From the NCBI GenBank assembly GCA_031278735.1, contig JAITJU010000171.1, forward strand, positions 1 to 5,199: a DNA stretch of 5,199 bases. Reading direction: 5' to 3'. This DNA is from Zoogloeaceae bacterium. Its GTDB lineage: Bacteria > Pseudomonadota > Gammaproteobacteria > Burkholderiales > Rhodocyclaceae. Numbering within the stretch: position 1 is the stretch's first letter; every line of letters begins with the position of its first letter. The notes under the pieces are model-generated. The model was not told the origin of the DNA, did no database searches, and worked only from the letters and a program-made list of their open reading frames with translations. The translations under genes and the position numbers were made by a program. Positions 1 to 5,097 of the stretch are shown one piece after another.

Positions 1-1
1 G

Positions 2-1027
2 CCGGAAGTGGAGCGCCTCGTCCAGCAACTACGAAAGAATCCCGGCAATCCGGCGCTGGTGACCAACCTGTTCCGCGCCGTGCATAACATCAAGGGCGAC
101 GCGGCGTTGACCCGCGTCGAGGTCGGCGTCGCCATCACGCATCATGTCGAATCGCTCCTGGCGCGCTTTCGCGATGGAAGCATTCCCTTTTCCGAGCGTT
201 TGGCGGAAACGGTGCTGCTCGCGCTGGATCGTCTGGAACTGACGATCGAGGCGTTGTTGCATCACGCTTCGCTGGAACATCTGGAACTGGTTGCCCTGGT
301 GCAGGGTCTGGAAAAAGCCGCGCAAGCGCAACCCGATCAGGTCGACGCCCTTTGCGGCGAACTGATCGAGGCCGTCACCGGCTTCCCGCCGCTGGCGTCC
401 AGCTCCCTTGAACAGAATCACGCCACGCTGACGGCGGCAAACAATCAGGAAGTTGCCGTCGACCTGCAATTCTTCCGCCTTCTCGCCCTGCAACTGGAAA
501 GCCGTTCTCCGCTCTTCAAGGGGCGCACCAATCGCATCCTGCGTCTCGCGGTGGAAACCAACAAGGCCGTCGCCGCCGTCGACGCCGTGCAACTCGAAGC
601 GGCCATTTACATGCACGACGTGGGCATGATGATGCTGCCGGAGAACATCTGGCTCAAACACAGCAAAAGCAACATCAGCGCCGAGGAAAGGCTCGCCCTG
701 CGCGCGCATCCCGGCTACGGCGCGGGGTTGCTGCAACGAATGCCCAACTGGGAAAGCGCGGCCGAAATGGTCGCCCAGCACCATGAAATGCCCGACGGCA
801 GCGGTTATCCCAACGGCCTGCGCCACGAACAGATTTGTCCCGGCGCCAAGTTGATCGCCATCGTCGACGCCTTTGAATCCATCATGCTGAAACACAGCCA
901 TCGGGGCAAGAACCGCTCCGTGCTGCGCGCCATTGCCGAAGTCAACGCCTGCAACAACCAGTTCGCGCCCGAATGGACGTTGCCGTTCAACGTGGTCATT
1001 CGCCGCACCCTGGAGACTTTTTCCTGA
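2..1027 (+). CDS. Hpt and HD-GYP domain signalling protein, 5' end outside the window
   Basis: The frame is open to the left edge; the first possible start, GTG at 8, is probably internal, because an Hpt domain needs more residues before its histidine. Counting from that GTG (339 residues): an Hpt-like helical segment at about 1-95 with HNIKG at 26-30, His26 being the likely phospho-acceptor; a linker; then an HD-GYP domain at about 155-335 with HD at 203-204, His234, HHE at 258-260, DGSGYP at 263-268 and Asp287. HD-GYP proteins are usually metal-dependent cyclic-di-GMP phosphodiesterases, and Hpt domains take phosphate in two-component relays, so phosphorylation-controlled nucleotide turnover in the cytoplasm is the inferred role. 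Odd points: the usual HDxGK reads HDVGM, and the Glu/His ligands expected 30-36 residues before HD are not seen (that stretch reads SPLFKGRTNRI), so activity is uncertain. Domain calls are firm, function is not. The stop overlaps the tcdA start. Confidence 0.88.
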   Translation, partial: PEVERLVQQLRKNPGNPALVTNLFRAVHNIKGDAALTRVEVGVAITHHVESLLARFRDGSIPFSERLAETVLLALDRLELTIEALLHHASLEHLELVALVQGLEKAAQAQPDQVDALCGELIEAVTGFPPLASSSLEQNHATLTAANNQEVAVDLQFFRLLALQLESRSPLFKGRTNRILRLAVETNKAVAAVDAVQLEAAIYMHDVGMMMLPENIWLKHSKSNISAEERLALRAHPGYGAGLLQRMPNWESAAEMVAQHHEMPDGSGYPNGLRHEQICPGAKLIAIVDAFESIMLKHSHRGKNRSVLRAIAEVNACNNQFAPEWTLPFNVVIRRTLETFS

Positions 1028-1791
1028 TGAACGCCTTGCTTGCGGACGCGGACATGGCGCGTCGTTTTTCCGGTGTGCGGCGGTTGTATGGCGAGGCCGC
1101 CGAACAACGCTTCATGGCGGCGCACGTCTGCGTCGTCGGCGTGGGCGGCGTTGGTTCCTGGGCGGTGGAGGCGCTGGCGAGAAGCCGCATCGGGCATCTC
1201 ACCCTGATCGATCTCGACGCGGTTTCCGAATCCAACACCAACCGGCAGATACAGGCGCTGGAAGGCGAATACGGCAAGGCCAAGATCATCGTCATGGCCG
1301 AGCGCGTCCAGGCCATCAATCCGCAATGCCGCATACACTGCATCGAGGATTTCGTCAATCCCGACAATGTCGCCGCGTTCTTCACGCCGGATATGAACGT
1401 CATCATCGACGCCGCCGACCAGACGCGCGCCAAGGCGGCGATGATTGCCTGCTGTCGGGAATTGGAACGCCCCATCATCACGGTCGGCGCGGCCGGCGGA
1501 CAGCGCGATCCCACCCGCGTCTGCCGCGCCGATCTCGCGCTCACCCGCCAGGACCCGCTGCTTGCCAAGACGCGCGCCCAACTGCGCCGGACTTACGCGT
1601 TTCCCAAGGCGCCCAAGAAATTCGGCGTCACGGCCATTTATTCCAGCGAACCCTTGCGCTACCCGCAACAGGCATGTGAGGACGCCGCCTTGCAAGGCTT
1701 GAGCTGCGCCGGGTTTGGCTCTTCGGTCTGCGTGACCGCCTGCATGGGCTTTGCGGCCAGCGCGGCGGCGCTGGAATCGCTCAGTGTCTGA
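1027..1791 (+). CDS. tcdA: tRNA threonylcarbamoyladenosine dehydratase TcdA (CsdL/YgdL)
   Basis: E1-like ATP-dependent enzyme that dehydrates t6A at position 37 of ANN-decoding tRNAs to the cyclic form ct6A; in E. coli it works with the CsdA/CsdE sulfur-relay proteins. The 254 residues follow remembered E. coli TcdA closely: RRLYGE near 18-23, nucleotide-binding loop GVGGVGS at 38-44, LIDLD at 60-64, SNTNRQI at 69-75, KAK at 84-86, INPQCR at 97-102, DFVNPDNVA at 108-116, a ThiF-type IDAADQ at 127-132, GAAGGQRDPT at 154-163, and a C-terminal GFGSSV at 229-234. E. coli TcdA is about 268 residues. The ATG at 1027 is chosen because it lies in TGATG with the previous stop, has GGAG at 1012-1015 (11 nt spacer), and puts the RLYGE block at about the same distance from Met as in E. 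coli; an ATG at 1054 is a weaker alternative. The overlap suggests translational coupling with the HD-GYP gene. rep follows after 7 nt. Confidence 0.95.
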   Translation: MNALLADADMARRFSGVRRLYGEAAEQRFMAAHVCVVGVGGVGSWAVEALARSRIGHLTLIDLDAVSESNTNRQIQALEGEYGKAKIIVMAERVQAINPQCRIHCIEDFVNPDNVAAFFTPDMNVIIDAADQTRAKAAMIACCRELERPIITVGAAGGQRDPTRVCRADLALTRQDPLLAKTRAQLRRTYAFPKAPKKFGVTAIYSSEPLRYPQQACEDAALQGLSCAGFGSSVCVTACMGFAASAAALESLSV

Positions 1792-1798
1792 AAGGGCG

Positions 1799-3796
1799 AT
1801 GCCGCCGCGACTGAATGCCCGCCAGCGCGAAGCCATCCAGCACCTCGACGGGCCGCTGCTGGTGTTGGCGGGCGCCGGGTCGGGCAAGACGCAGGTAATC
1901 ACGCAGAAAATCGCGCATCTCATCAAGGAATGCGGATTCGAGCCGCGCCAGATCGCCGCCATCACCTTCACCAACAAGGCGGCGCGGGAAATGCAGACGC
2001 GGGTGGGCAAGCTGGTTTCGCGGCAGGCGGCGGACGCCTTGCAGGTTTCCACATTTCACGCCCTGGGCGCGCGCATCCTGCGCGAAGAAGCCGCCGCCAT
2101 CGGCTACAAGCCGCGCTTTTCCATCTTCGACGCAAGCGACGCCCTTGCCGTCATCGCGGAACTGGCGGGCGGCGCGGACAAGGCCAGACTGCGCCAGACG
2201 CAAGGCATTCTCTCCAACTGGAAAAACGCGCGCATCCTGCCGGAATCAGCCGCGCGACACGCCAGCAACGAAACGGAAAAACTGGCGGCGCGTCTGTATC
2301 CCGCTTACGAGGCCACGCTGAAAAGTTATCAGGCGCTGGATTTCGATGATCTCGTTTTGCGTCCCGTCCTGCTGTTCATGGAAAAGCCGGAAATCGCCCA
2401 GAAATGGCAGAATCGTTTTCGCTATCTGCTCGTTGACGAGTATCAGGACACCAATGCCTGCCAATACGGCCTGCTGAAACTCCTGACGGGCGCGCGCGCG
2501 CAATTCACGGCGGTGGGGGACGACGATCAAAGCATCTATGGCTGGCGCGGCGCGGACGCCGCCAACATGGAAAGACTGGCCGAGGAATTCACGCGCCTCA
2601 AAATCATCAAACTGGAACAAAACTATCGCTCGACGCTGCGCATCCTGAGCGCGGCAAACAACGTCATTGCCCATAACGCCAAGATCTTCGAAAAAAAACT
2701 CTGGTCGGAATTGGGGCAAGGCGAGCCGGTGAGCGTGACCATCTGCCCCGATAACGAGCGCGAGGCGCAAAGCGTGGTGACGCGCCTGCAGGCGCATCGC
2801 CTGACGCATCAGGGCAAATGGTCGGATTACGCCATTCTCTACCGCTCCAACCACCTTGCCCGCCTGTTCGAGCAGCAATTGCGCGATCAGCGCATTCCCT
2901 ACGCGCTCTCCGGCGGACTATCCTTTTTCGACAAGGCGGAAATCAAGGACGTGCTCGCCTGGCTGCGCCTTCTCGCCAATCCCGACGATGATCCCGCTTT
3001 CATTCGCGCCGCGATCACGCCCCGGCGCGGCATCGGCACGCAAACCCTGCAAACGCTGGGCAATTACGCGGGAGGGCGTCATCTCTCACTTTTTCACGCC
3101 GCGCGCGAAACCGGGCTGTCCCAACACCTTTCCCCGCGCCAGCTCGAGCCGCTTTCCGGCTTTTGCCAGTTCGTCGATCGCATGGAACGGCGGGCACAGC
3201 AAGCGAGCGTCGATACGGCGCTGGCCGAACTTTTGTCCGGCATCGGCTACGAGCGTCATCTCCAGGAGCACGAAGACGCCCGCGTCGCGCAAGACCGTTG
3301 GGACAACGTTTGTGAATTCACGCATTGGCTGGGAAAAAAGGGATTCGCCGAAGGCAAAAATCTCATCGATCTGGCGCAGCGCATCGCGCTCATCGGCGTA
3401 TTCGACAAGGAAGACGCCGCCGCGCCAGACGCGGTGCAGCTTTCCACCCTGCACGCGGCCAAAGGACTGGAATATCCGCACGTGTTCCTGGTCGGCGTGG
3501 AAGAAGGCATTCTGCCGCACCGGGAATCCGTGGAAAGCGGCAAGGTGGAAGAAGAACGCCGCCTGATGTACGTTGGCATGACGCGCGCCCGGCAAAGCCT
3601 GTCTATTTTTTATTGCGAGCGCCGCAAACAGAAGCAACAATGGCTGAGCGTAAAACCCTCGCGCTTCATCGACGAACTGGGACACGGGGACATCCGTTTT
3701 CTGGGCGGCAAAAACCAGCCCGTCCTTGATAAAGCCGCCCTTTCCGCCCGCATCGCCGCCCTGAAGAACCTGCTGGCATCCGGCGGCGCGACATGA
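1799..3796 (+). CDS. rep: ATP-dependent DNA helicase Rep (UvrD/Rep superfamily 1)
   Basis: 3'-to-5' helicase that helps replication forks past bound proteins; in E. coli it contacts DnaB through its C-terminus. The 665 residues (E. coli Rep: 673) carry the SF1A motifs in order: Q motif LNARQREAI at 5-13, Walker A AGAGSGKT at 24-31, Ia TFTNKAA at 56-62, STFHALG at 84-90, motif II VDEYQD at 212-217, III GDDDQSIYGWRGA at 240-252, IV LEQNYRS at 272-278, V TLHAAKGLE at 550-558, VI EERRLMYVGMTRA at 585-597. LSNWKN at 138-143, NPDDD at 394-398 and the short C-terminal tail with LKNLL point to Rep rather than UvrD or PcrA, which have longer tails. The ATG at 1799 matches the E. coli start (MRLNPGQQ versus MPPRLNARQ). 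Its AAGGG (1792-1796) sits only 2 nt away, so coupling to tcdA, or a GTG start at 1784 inside tcdA, is possible. All catalytic motifs look intact. Confidence 0.96.
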   Translation: MPPRLNARQREAIQHLDGPLLVLAGAGSGKTQVITQKIAHLIKECGFEPRQIAAITFTNKAAREMQTRVGKLVSRQAADALQVSTFHALGARILREEAAAIGYKPRFSIFDASDALAVIAELAGGADKARLRQTQGILSNWKNARILPESAARHASNETEKLAARLYPAYEATLKSYQALDFDDLVLRPVLLFMEKPEIAQKWQNRFRYLLVDEYQDTNACQYGLLKLLTGARAQFTAVGDDDQSIYGWRGADAANMERLAEEFTRLKIIKLEQNYRSTLRILSAANNVIAHNAKIFEKKLWSELGQGEPVSVTICPDNEREAQSVVTRLQAHRLTHQGKWSDYAILYRSNHLARLFEQQLRDQRIPYALSGGLSFFDKAEIKDVLAWLRLLANPDDDPAFIRAAITPRRGIGTQTLQTLGNYAGGRHLSLFHAARETGLSQHLSPRQLEPLSGFCQFVDRMERRAQQASVDTALAELLSGIGYERHLQEHEDARVAQDRWDNVCEFTHWLGKKGFAEGKNLIDLAQRIALIGVFDKEDAAAPDAVQLSTLHAAKGLEYPHVFLVGVEEGILPHRESVESGKVEEERRLMYVGMTRARQSLSIFYCERRKQKQQWLSVKPSRFIDELGHGDIRFLGGKNQPVLDKAALSARIAALKNLLASGGAT

Positions 3797-3823
3797 AACG
3801 CCTTGCGACATGAAACGCCTTGC
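3788..3823 (+). repeat. Perfect 17-bp tandem duplication across the rep stop codon
   Basis: GACATGAAACGCCTTGC occurs at 3790-3806 and again at 3807-3823 with no mismatch; the 17-bp period extends two bases further left. The first copy contains the rep stop codon (TGA, 3794-3796), so the duplication leaves the protein unchanged and only lengthens the downstream spacer. Both copies contain ATGAAACGC; the first opens a 6-codon frame, the second (3810) a 31-codon frame ending at 3905, neither with a convincing ribosome-binding site. Most simply a slippage-type duplication. Confidence 0.9.
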
Positions 3824-3834
3824 TTCAACCGCAT

Positions 3835-3863
3835 TTGAATCCGCCGTCAGGAAAGCATACAAT
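3835..3863 (+). promoter_or_regulatory. Probable sigma-70 promoter for the tRNA-Gly gene
   Basis: TTGAAT (3835-3840) and TACAAT (3858-3863) are separated by exactly 17 bases; they match TTGACA at four of six and TATAAT at five of six positions. The bases after the -10 start CCGC, a GC-rich discriminator of the kind found at stringently controlled stable-RNA promoters. A start near 3870 would give a leader of about 70 nt before the mature tRNA. It lies between rep and the tRNA on the same strand, so the tRNA need not depend on read-through from rep. Confidence 0.6.
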
Positions 3864-3899
3864 CCGCTTTCCGGCGCTTCGGCGTCGGCTTCTCTGTAT

Positions 3900-3929
3900 C
3901 GCTGACCGCGCTCATTTTTCGCGTCAGCG
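3900..3929 (+). other. Hairpin between rep and the tRNA gene
   Basis: CGCTGAC (3900-3906) pairs with GTCAGCG (3923-3929), then after a bulged C, GCG (3908-3910) pairs with CGC (3920-3922), leaving a 9-base loop rich in T. No T run follows on the plus strand (CTCTCTTG), so it is a poor intrinsic terminator for rep. It lies in the predicted tRNA leader and may be a processing structure, or nothing. Confidence 0.4.
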
Positions 3930-3938
3930 CTCTCTTGT

Positions 3939-4012
3939 GCGGGCGTCGTATAATGGTAATACCCTGGCTTCCCAAGCCAGCGCCGTGGGTTCGATTCCCA
4001 TCGCCCGCTCCA
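3939..4012 (+). tRNA. tRNA-Gly (anticodon CCC)
   Basis: A full cloverleaf folds by eye. The acceptor stem GCGGGCG (3939-3945) pairs perfectly with CGCCCGC (4002-4008). The D stem is GTAT/ATAC (3948-3951, 3959-3962). The anticodon stem CTGGC/GCCAG (3964-3968, 3976-3980) closes the loop TTCCCAA with anticodon CCC at 3971-3973. The T arm GTGGG-TTCGATT-CCCAT spans 3985-4001. The discriminator T4009 is followed by an encoded CCA at 4010-4012. It reads GGG glycine codons. No clear intrinsic terminator follows. The next gene faces it from the opposite strand, and tRNA 3' ends are common integration sites, which matters for the AT-rich sequence to the right. Confidence 0.97.
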
Positions 4013-4109
4013 TGAATTATCCTCAATCTCGCTTTTCCATCTCCGCCCTCAATCCGGGGTCGGCGCAGCCAGCCTCGGATATTGCGCCTGATGGATTGTC
4101 GTCACGCCC
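4013..4109. other. Convergent intergenic spacer, no gene seen
   Basis: This 97-base gap lies between the 3' end of the tRNA (plus) and the stop of the glycine-zipper gene (minus). It holds one inverted repeat, GGCGCA (4062-4067) and TGCGCC (4083-4088), with a 15-base loop. Neither strand has a T run after it, so it is at best a weak or Rho-assisted end for either transcript. Confidence 0.5.
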
Positions 4110-4574
4110 TTATTGCGCCAGTTCGTCCGCGATGATGCTGCCCAGCACAGCGCCTGCCGCAGTAGCGGCAAGGCGGCCATTGCCGCCGCCGAAACGGCTG
4201 CCGATGACGCCGCCCGCAACGGCGCCGACGATTTTGGCGGCGGTGTTGCCGCCGCCGCGCGCCTCGCCGGAAACATCTGGGGTATCCTCATGGATAATGG
4301 GCGCTTCTTCATAAACGACCACGGGTTCGCGATAAATCACGACGGGCTGCGAATACGCCGCCGGCCTGACGGAACGATAGACAAGCACGGGCGCGGAACG
4401 ATAGACGATCACGGGTGCCGGACGCGCGCGGCGGTAGTCGACGACGGTTCTTTGCGTGAAATGTCCAGCTTTCGCGGACGGCATACGCTGCGAATGACGA
4501 TCCCGATCCGCCAACGCCGCACCGCTGAACGCCACGCAGAACAGAAGAGAAAACAGCAAGGAAACCTTTTTCAT
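4110..4574 (-). CDS. Secreted glycine-zipper protein with Pro-Val-Tyr repeats
   Basis: 154 residues from ATG at 4574, chosen for the strong GGAGGG (4587-4582, 7 nt spacer) and because it gives a classic signal peptide: MKK, hydrophobic core about 5-20, likely cleavage after ALA at 20-22. No lipobox cysteine is evident at the cleavage site, so it is probably not a lipoprotein. The mature part has a basic stretch (23-52), four repeats of PVxVYRx type (54-60, 62-68, 77-83, 84-90), a short acidic linker (89-104), and a glycine-zipper pair at about 113-149 (GAVAGGVIGSRFGGG, GAVLGSI) like the Rick_17kDa_Anti / glycine-zipper 2TM families. Such domains form close-packed helix pairs associated with the outer membrane. 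The precise role is unknown; an envelope-stress or structural part is inference. The frame is open upstream to 4736, but that extension runs through a terminator hairpin and would hide the signal peptide. Confidence 0.85.
   Translation of the reverse strand: MKKVSLLFSLLFCVAFSGAALADRDRHSQRMPSAKAGHFTQRTVVDYRRARPAPVIVYRSAPVLVYRSVRPAAYSQPVVIYREPVVVYEEAPIIHEDTPDVSGEARGGGNTAAKIVGAVAGGVIGSRFGGGNGRLAATAAGAVLGSIIADELAQ
4305..4417 (-). repeat. In-frame tandem repeats encoding PVxVYR units
   Basis: Inside the glycine-zipper gene, a 24-bp unit at 4370-4393 is repeated at 4394-4417 with 21 of 24 bases identical, encoding PVLVYRS and PVIVYRS plus a spacer residue. A second pair of 21-bp units (4305-4325 and 4326-4346) encodes PVVVYEE and PVVIYRE. 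Both unit lengths are multiples of three, so copy number can change without a frameshift. Confidence 0.75.
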
Positions 4575-4596
4575 GGTGAAACCCTCCAGGTGAAAC
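4575..4596 (-). promoter_or_regulatory. Shine-Dalgarno flanked by GTTTCACC direct repeats
   Basis: Read on the minus strand, GTTTCACC occurs at 4596-4589 and again at 4582-4575, ending at the ATG, with the GGAGGG ribosome-binding site between and overlapping the second copy by one base (period 14). The ribosome-binding site is near consensus and fixes the start of the glycine-zipper gene. The flanking repeats could be a translational operator or chance. Confidence 0.55.
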
Positions 4597-4608
4597 ATGC
4601 CGTCCATC

Positions 4609-4643
4609 AAGAAAGAAAAATCCCCCGCCGCAAAAGCGGGGGA
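4609..4643 (-). terminator. Rho-independent terminator in the leader of the glycine-zipper gene
   Basis: On the minus strand TCCCCCGC (4643-4636) pairs perfectly with GCGGGGGA (4628-4621) around a 7-base loop, and is followed at once by TTTTTCTTTCTT (4620-4609). This is a textbook intrinsic terminator, but it ends only about 35 nt before the start codon at 4574, pointing into the gene. Either a transcript from further upstream ends here, or it is an attenuator controlling the downstream gene. On the plus strand the stem is not followed by a T run. Confidence 0.85.
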
Positions 4644-4646
4644 GAA

Positions 4647-4663
4647 TCTCGAAAATATCGAGA
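4647..4663 (-). other. Second leader hairpin before the terminator
   Basis: TCTCGA (4663-4658) pairs with TCGAGA (4652-4647) around a 5-base loop, 3 nt upstream of the terminator stem on the minus strand. A C-rich stretch, CCCCCTC (4670-4664), comes just before. Two adjacent hairpins, the second with a U tail, resemble an attenuated leader or a short independent RNA. Confidence 0.5.
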
Positions 4664-4679
4664 GAGGGGGTACGGCTTC

Positions 4680-4685
4680 ACTATA
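4680..4685 (-). promoter_or_regulatory. Possible -10 element (TATAGT) for the leader RNA
   Basis: On the minus strand TATAGT (4685-4680) matches TATAAT at five of six positions and would place a start near 4673, just before the two leader hairpins. The nearest -35-like word, CTGACA (4712-4707), is 21 bases away, too far for a standard sigma-70 promoter, so the call is weak; another sigma factor or an activator would be needed. Confidence 0.25.
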
Positions 4686-4708
4686 AGCGAGGCGCGGCGC
4701 ATTAGATG

Positions 4709-4795
4709 TCAGTTTTCGTTTCCTGCATGTAAGCAAATGTTAGACGCGCAAAAAGACTGGGCTCGACAGGAACATTCTTCATTTTTCCTGGCCAT
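4709..4795 (-). CDS. Possible 28-residue cysteine-containing small protein
   Basis: The minus strand has GGAGGG (4807-4802), a 6-base spacer, then ATG at 4795 and a 28-codon frame ending TGA at 4711-4709. The product starts MARKNEECSCRAQSFC and has four cysteines, at 8, 10, 16 and 21. No signal peptide or membrane segment is visible and I recognise no family. The near-consensus ribosome-binding site at ideal spacing is the only positive evidence. A competing 35-codon frame from ATG 4809 to TAA 4704-4702 lacks such a site. It lies between a terminator (right) and the glycine-zipper leader (left), both on the same strand. It may well be chance. Confidence 0.22.
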   Translation of the reverse strand: MARKNEECSCRAQSFCASNICLHAGNEN

Positions 4796-4838
4796 TTATT
4801 GCCCTCCATAAAACAGTCGCTTGCTGAATCATCGGACA

Positions 4839-4882
4839 AGAAAAAGGCCGGAACCCTTGTATTTACTGGAGTTTCCGGCCTT
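4839..4882 (-). terminator. Rho-independent terminator, minus strand
   Basis: AAGGCCGGAA (4882-4873 on the minus strand) pairs perfectly with TTCCGGCCTT (4853-4844), with a 19-base loop, followed by TTTCTTGT, so the run after GGCC is TTTTTC. On the plus strand the stem is followed by CATCGG with no T run, so it works leftward only. The first stem base is the last base of the stop codon of the 71-codon frame 4882-5097, implying a transcript coming from the right. Confidence 0.8.
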
Positions 4883-5097
4883 CATCGGACTGCTTTGGAT
4901 GGTTGTTTGGTGGCAGTCTCAGAATCGAAGTATCCGCCACAAGCAGCATGAATAGCCGCTTTCGTGTTTTTGAATTTTGGATATACCCCCAATAATACCC
5001 CCAAACAGTGCTGGATACCCTTGGACGTTATCGCACGGGTTTGGACGATTCTATGTTCTATGGGCAAAACCTGATCATTCCTTTCCACGCAATGCAA
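4882..5097 (-). CDS. Unrecognised 71-codon ORF ending at a terminator
   Basis: The frame opens at TTG 5097 (GTG at 5088 is an alternative; an in-frame TAG lies at 5106-5104) and closes at TGA 4884-4882, whose last base begins the terminator stem. The predicted product has no clear domain; the middle is GVLLGVYPKF, encoded by the ATACCCCC repeats, and the tail is basic. No strong ribosome-binding site precedes either start. Codons are more AT-rich than in tcdA or rep. The stop/terminator contact supports a real transcript end, but this may be a relic of a broken mobile-element gene, or non-coding sequence, rather than an intact protein. Confidence 0.25.
   Translation of the reverse strand: MHCVERNDQVLPIEHRIVQTRAITSKGIQHCLGVLLGVYPKFKNTKAAIHAACGGYFDSETATKQPSKAVR
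4976..5047. repeat. Cluster of short direct repeats (ATACCCCCAA and TGGA words)
   Basis: ATACCCCCAA occurs at 4983-4992 and 4995-5004 (12-bp period), with a third partial copy, ATACCC, at 5015-5020. TGGA words begin at 4978, 5012, 5022 and 5042; the last two are TTGGACG, exactly 20 bp apart, and the one before is 10 bp earlier. Regular 10/20-bp steps place the words on one face of the helix. Sequence of this kind is familiar to me from the neighbourhood of tyrosine-integrase genes, but no integrase is present here. Confidence 0.55.

Noticed and set aside
805..2052. 415-codon minus-strand ORF opposite tcdA and the start of rep
   Set aside because: It lies opposite two clearly identified genes, has low-complexity Arg/Ala/Gly-rich composition with no domain, and is the usual shadow frame of GC-rich coding DNA. 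The same applies to the minus-strand frames at 29-901, 2246-2878 and 3086-3862.
3810..3905. 31-codon plus-strand ORF from the second copy of the 17-bp duplication
   Set aside because: No ribosome-binding site, its start was created by the duplication, and it runs across the tRNA promoter into the leader hairpin.
3900..3929. Hairpin as an intrinsic terminator of rep
   Set aside because: No T run follows on the plus strand and it sits inside the predicted tRNA leader; kept only as an unassigned hairpin.
4575..4736. 54-residue N-terminal extension of the glycine-zipper protein
   Set aside because: It would bury the signal peptide, crosses a terminator hairpin and has no ribosome-binding site, while ATG 4574 has an excellent one.
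4908..4930. Minus-strand tRNA 3'-end-like string (TTCGATTC ... GCCACCA), as if a duplicated attachment site
   Set aside because: The flanks of the TTCGATT loop do not pair, there is no acceptor partner, and only 8 bases match the nearby tRNA-Gly, so it is most likely chance.
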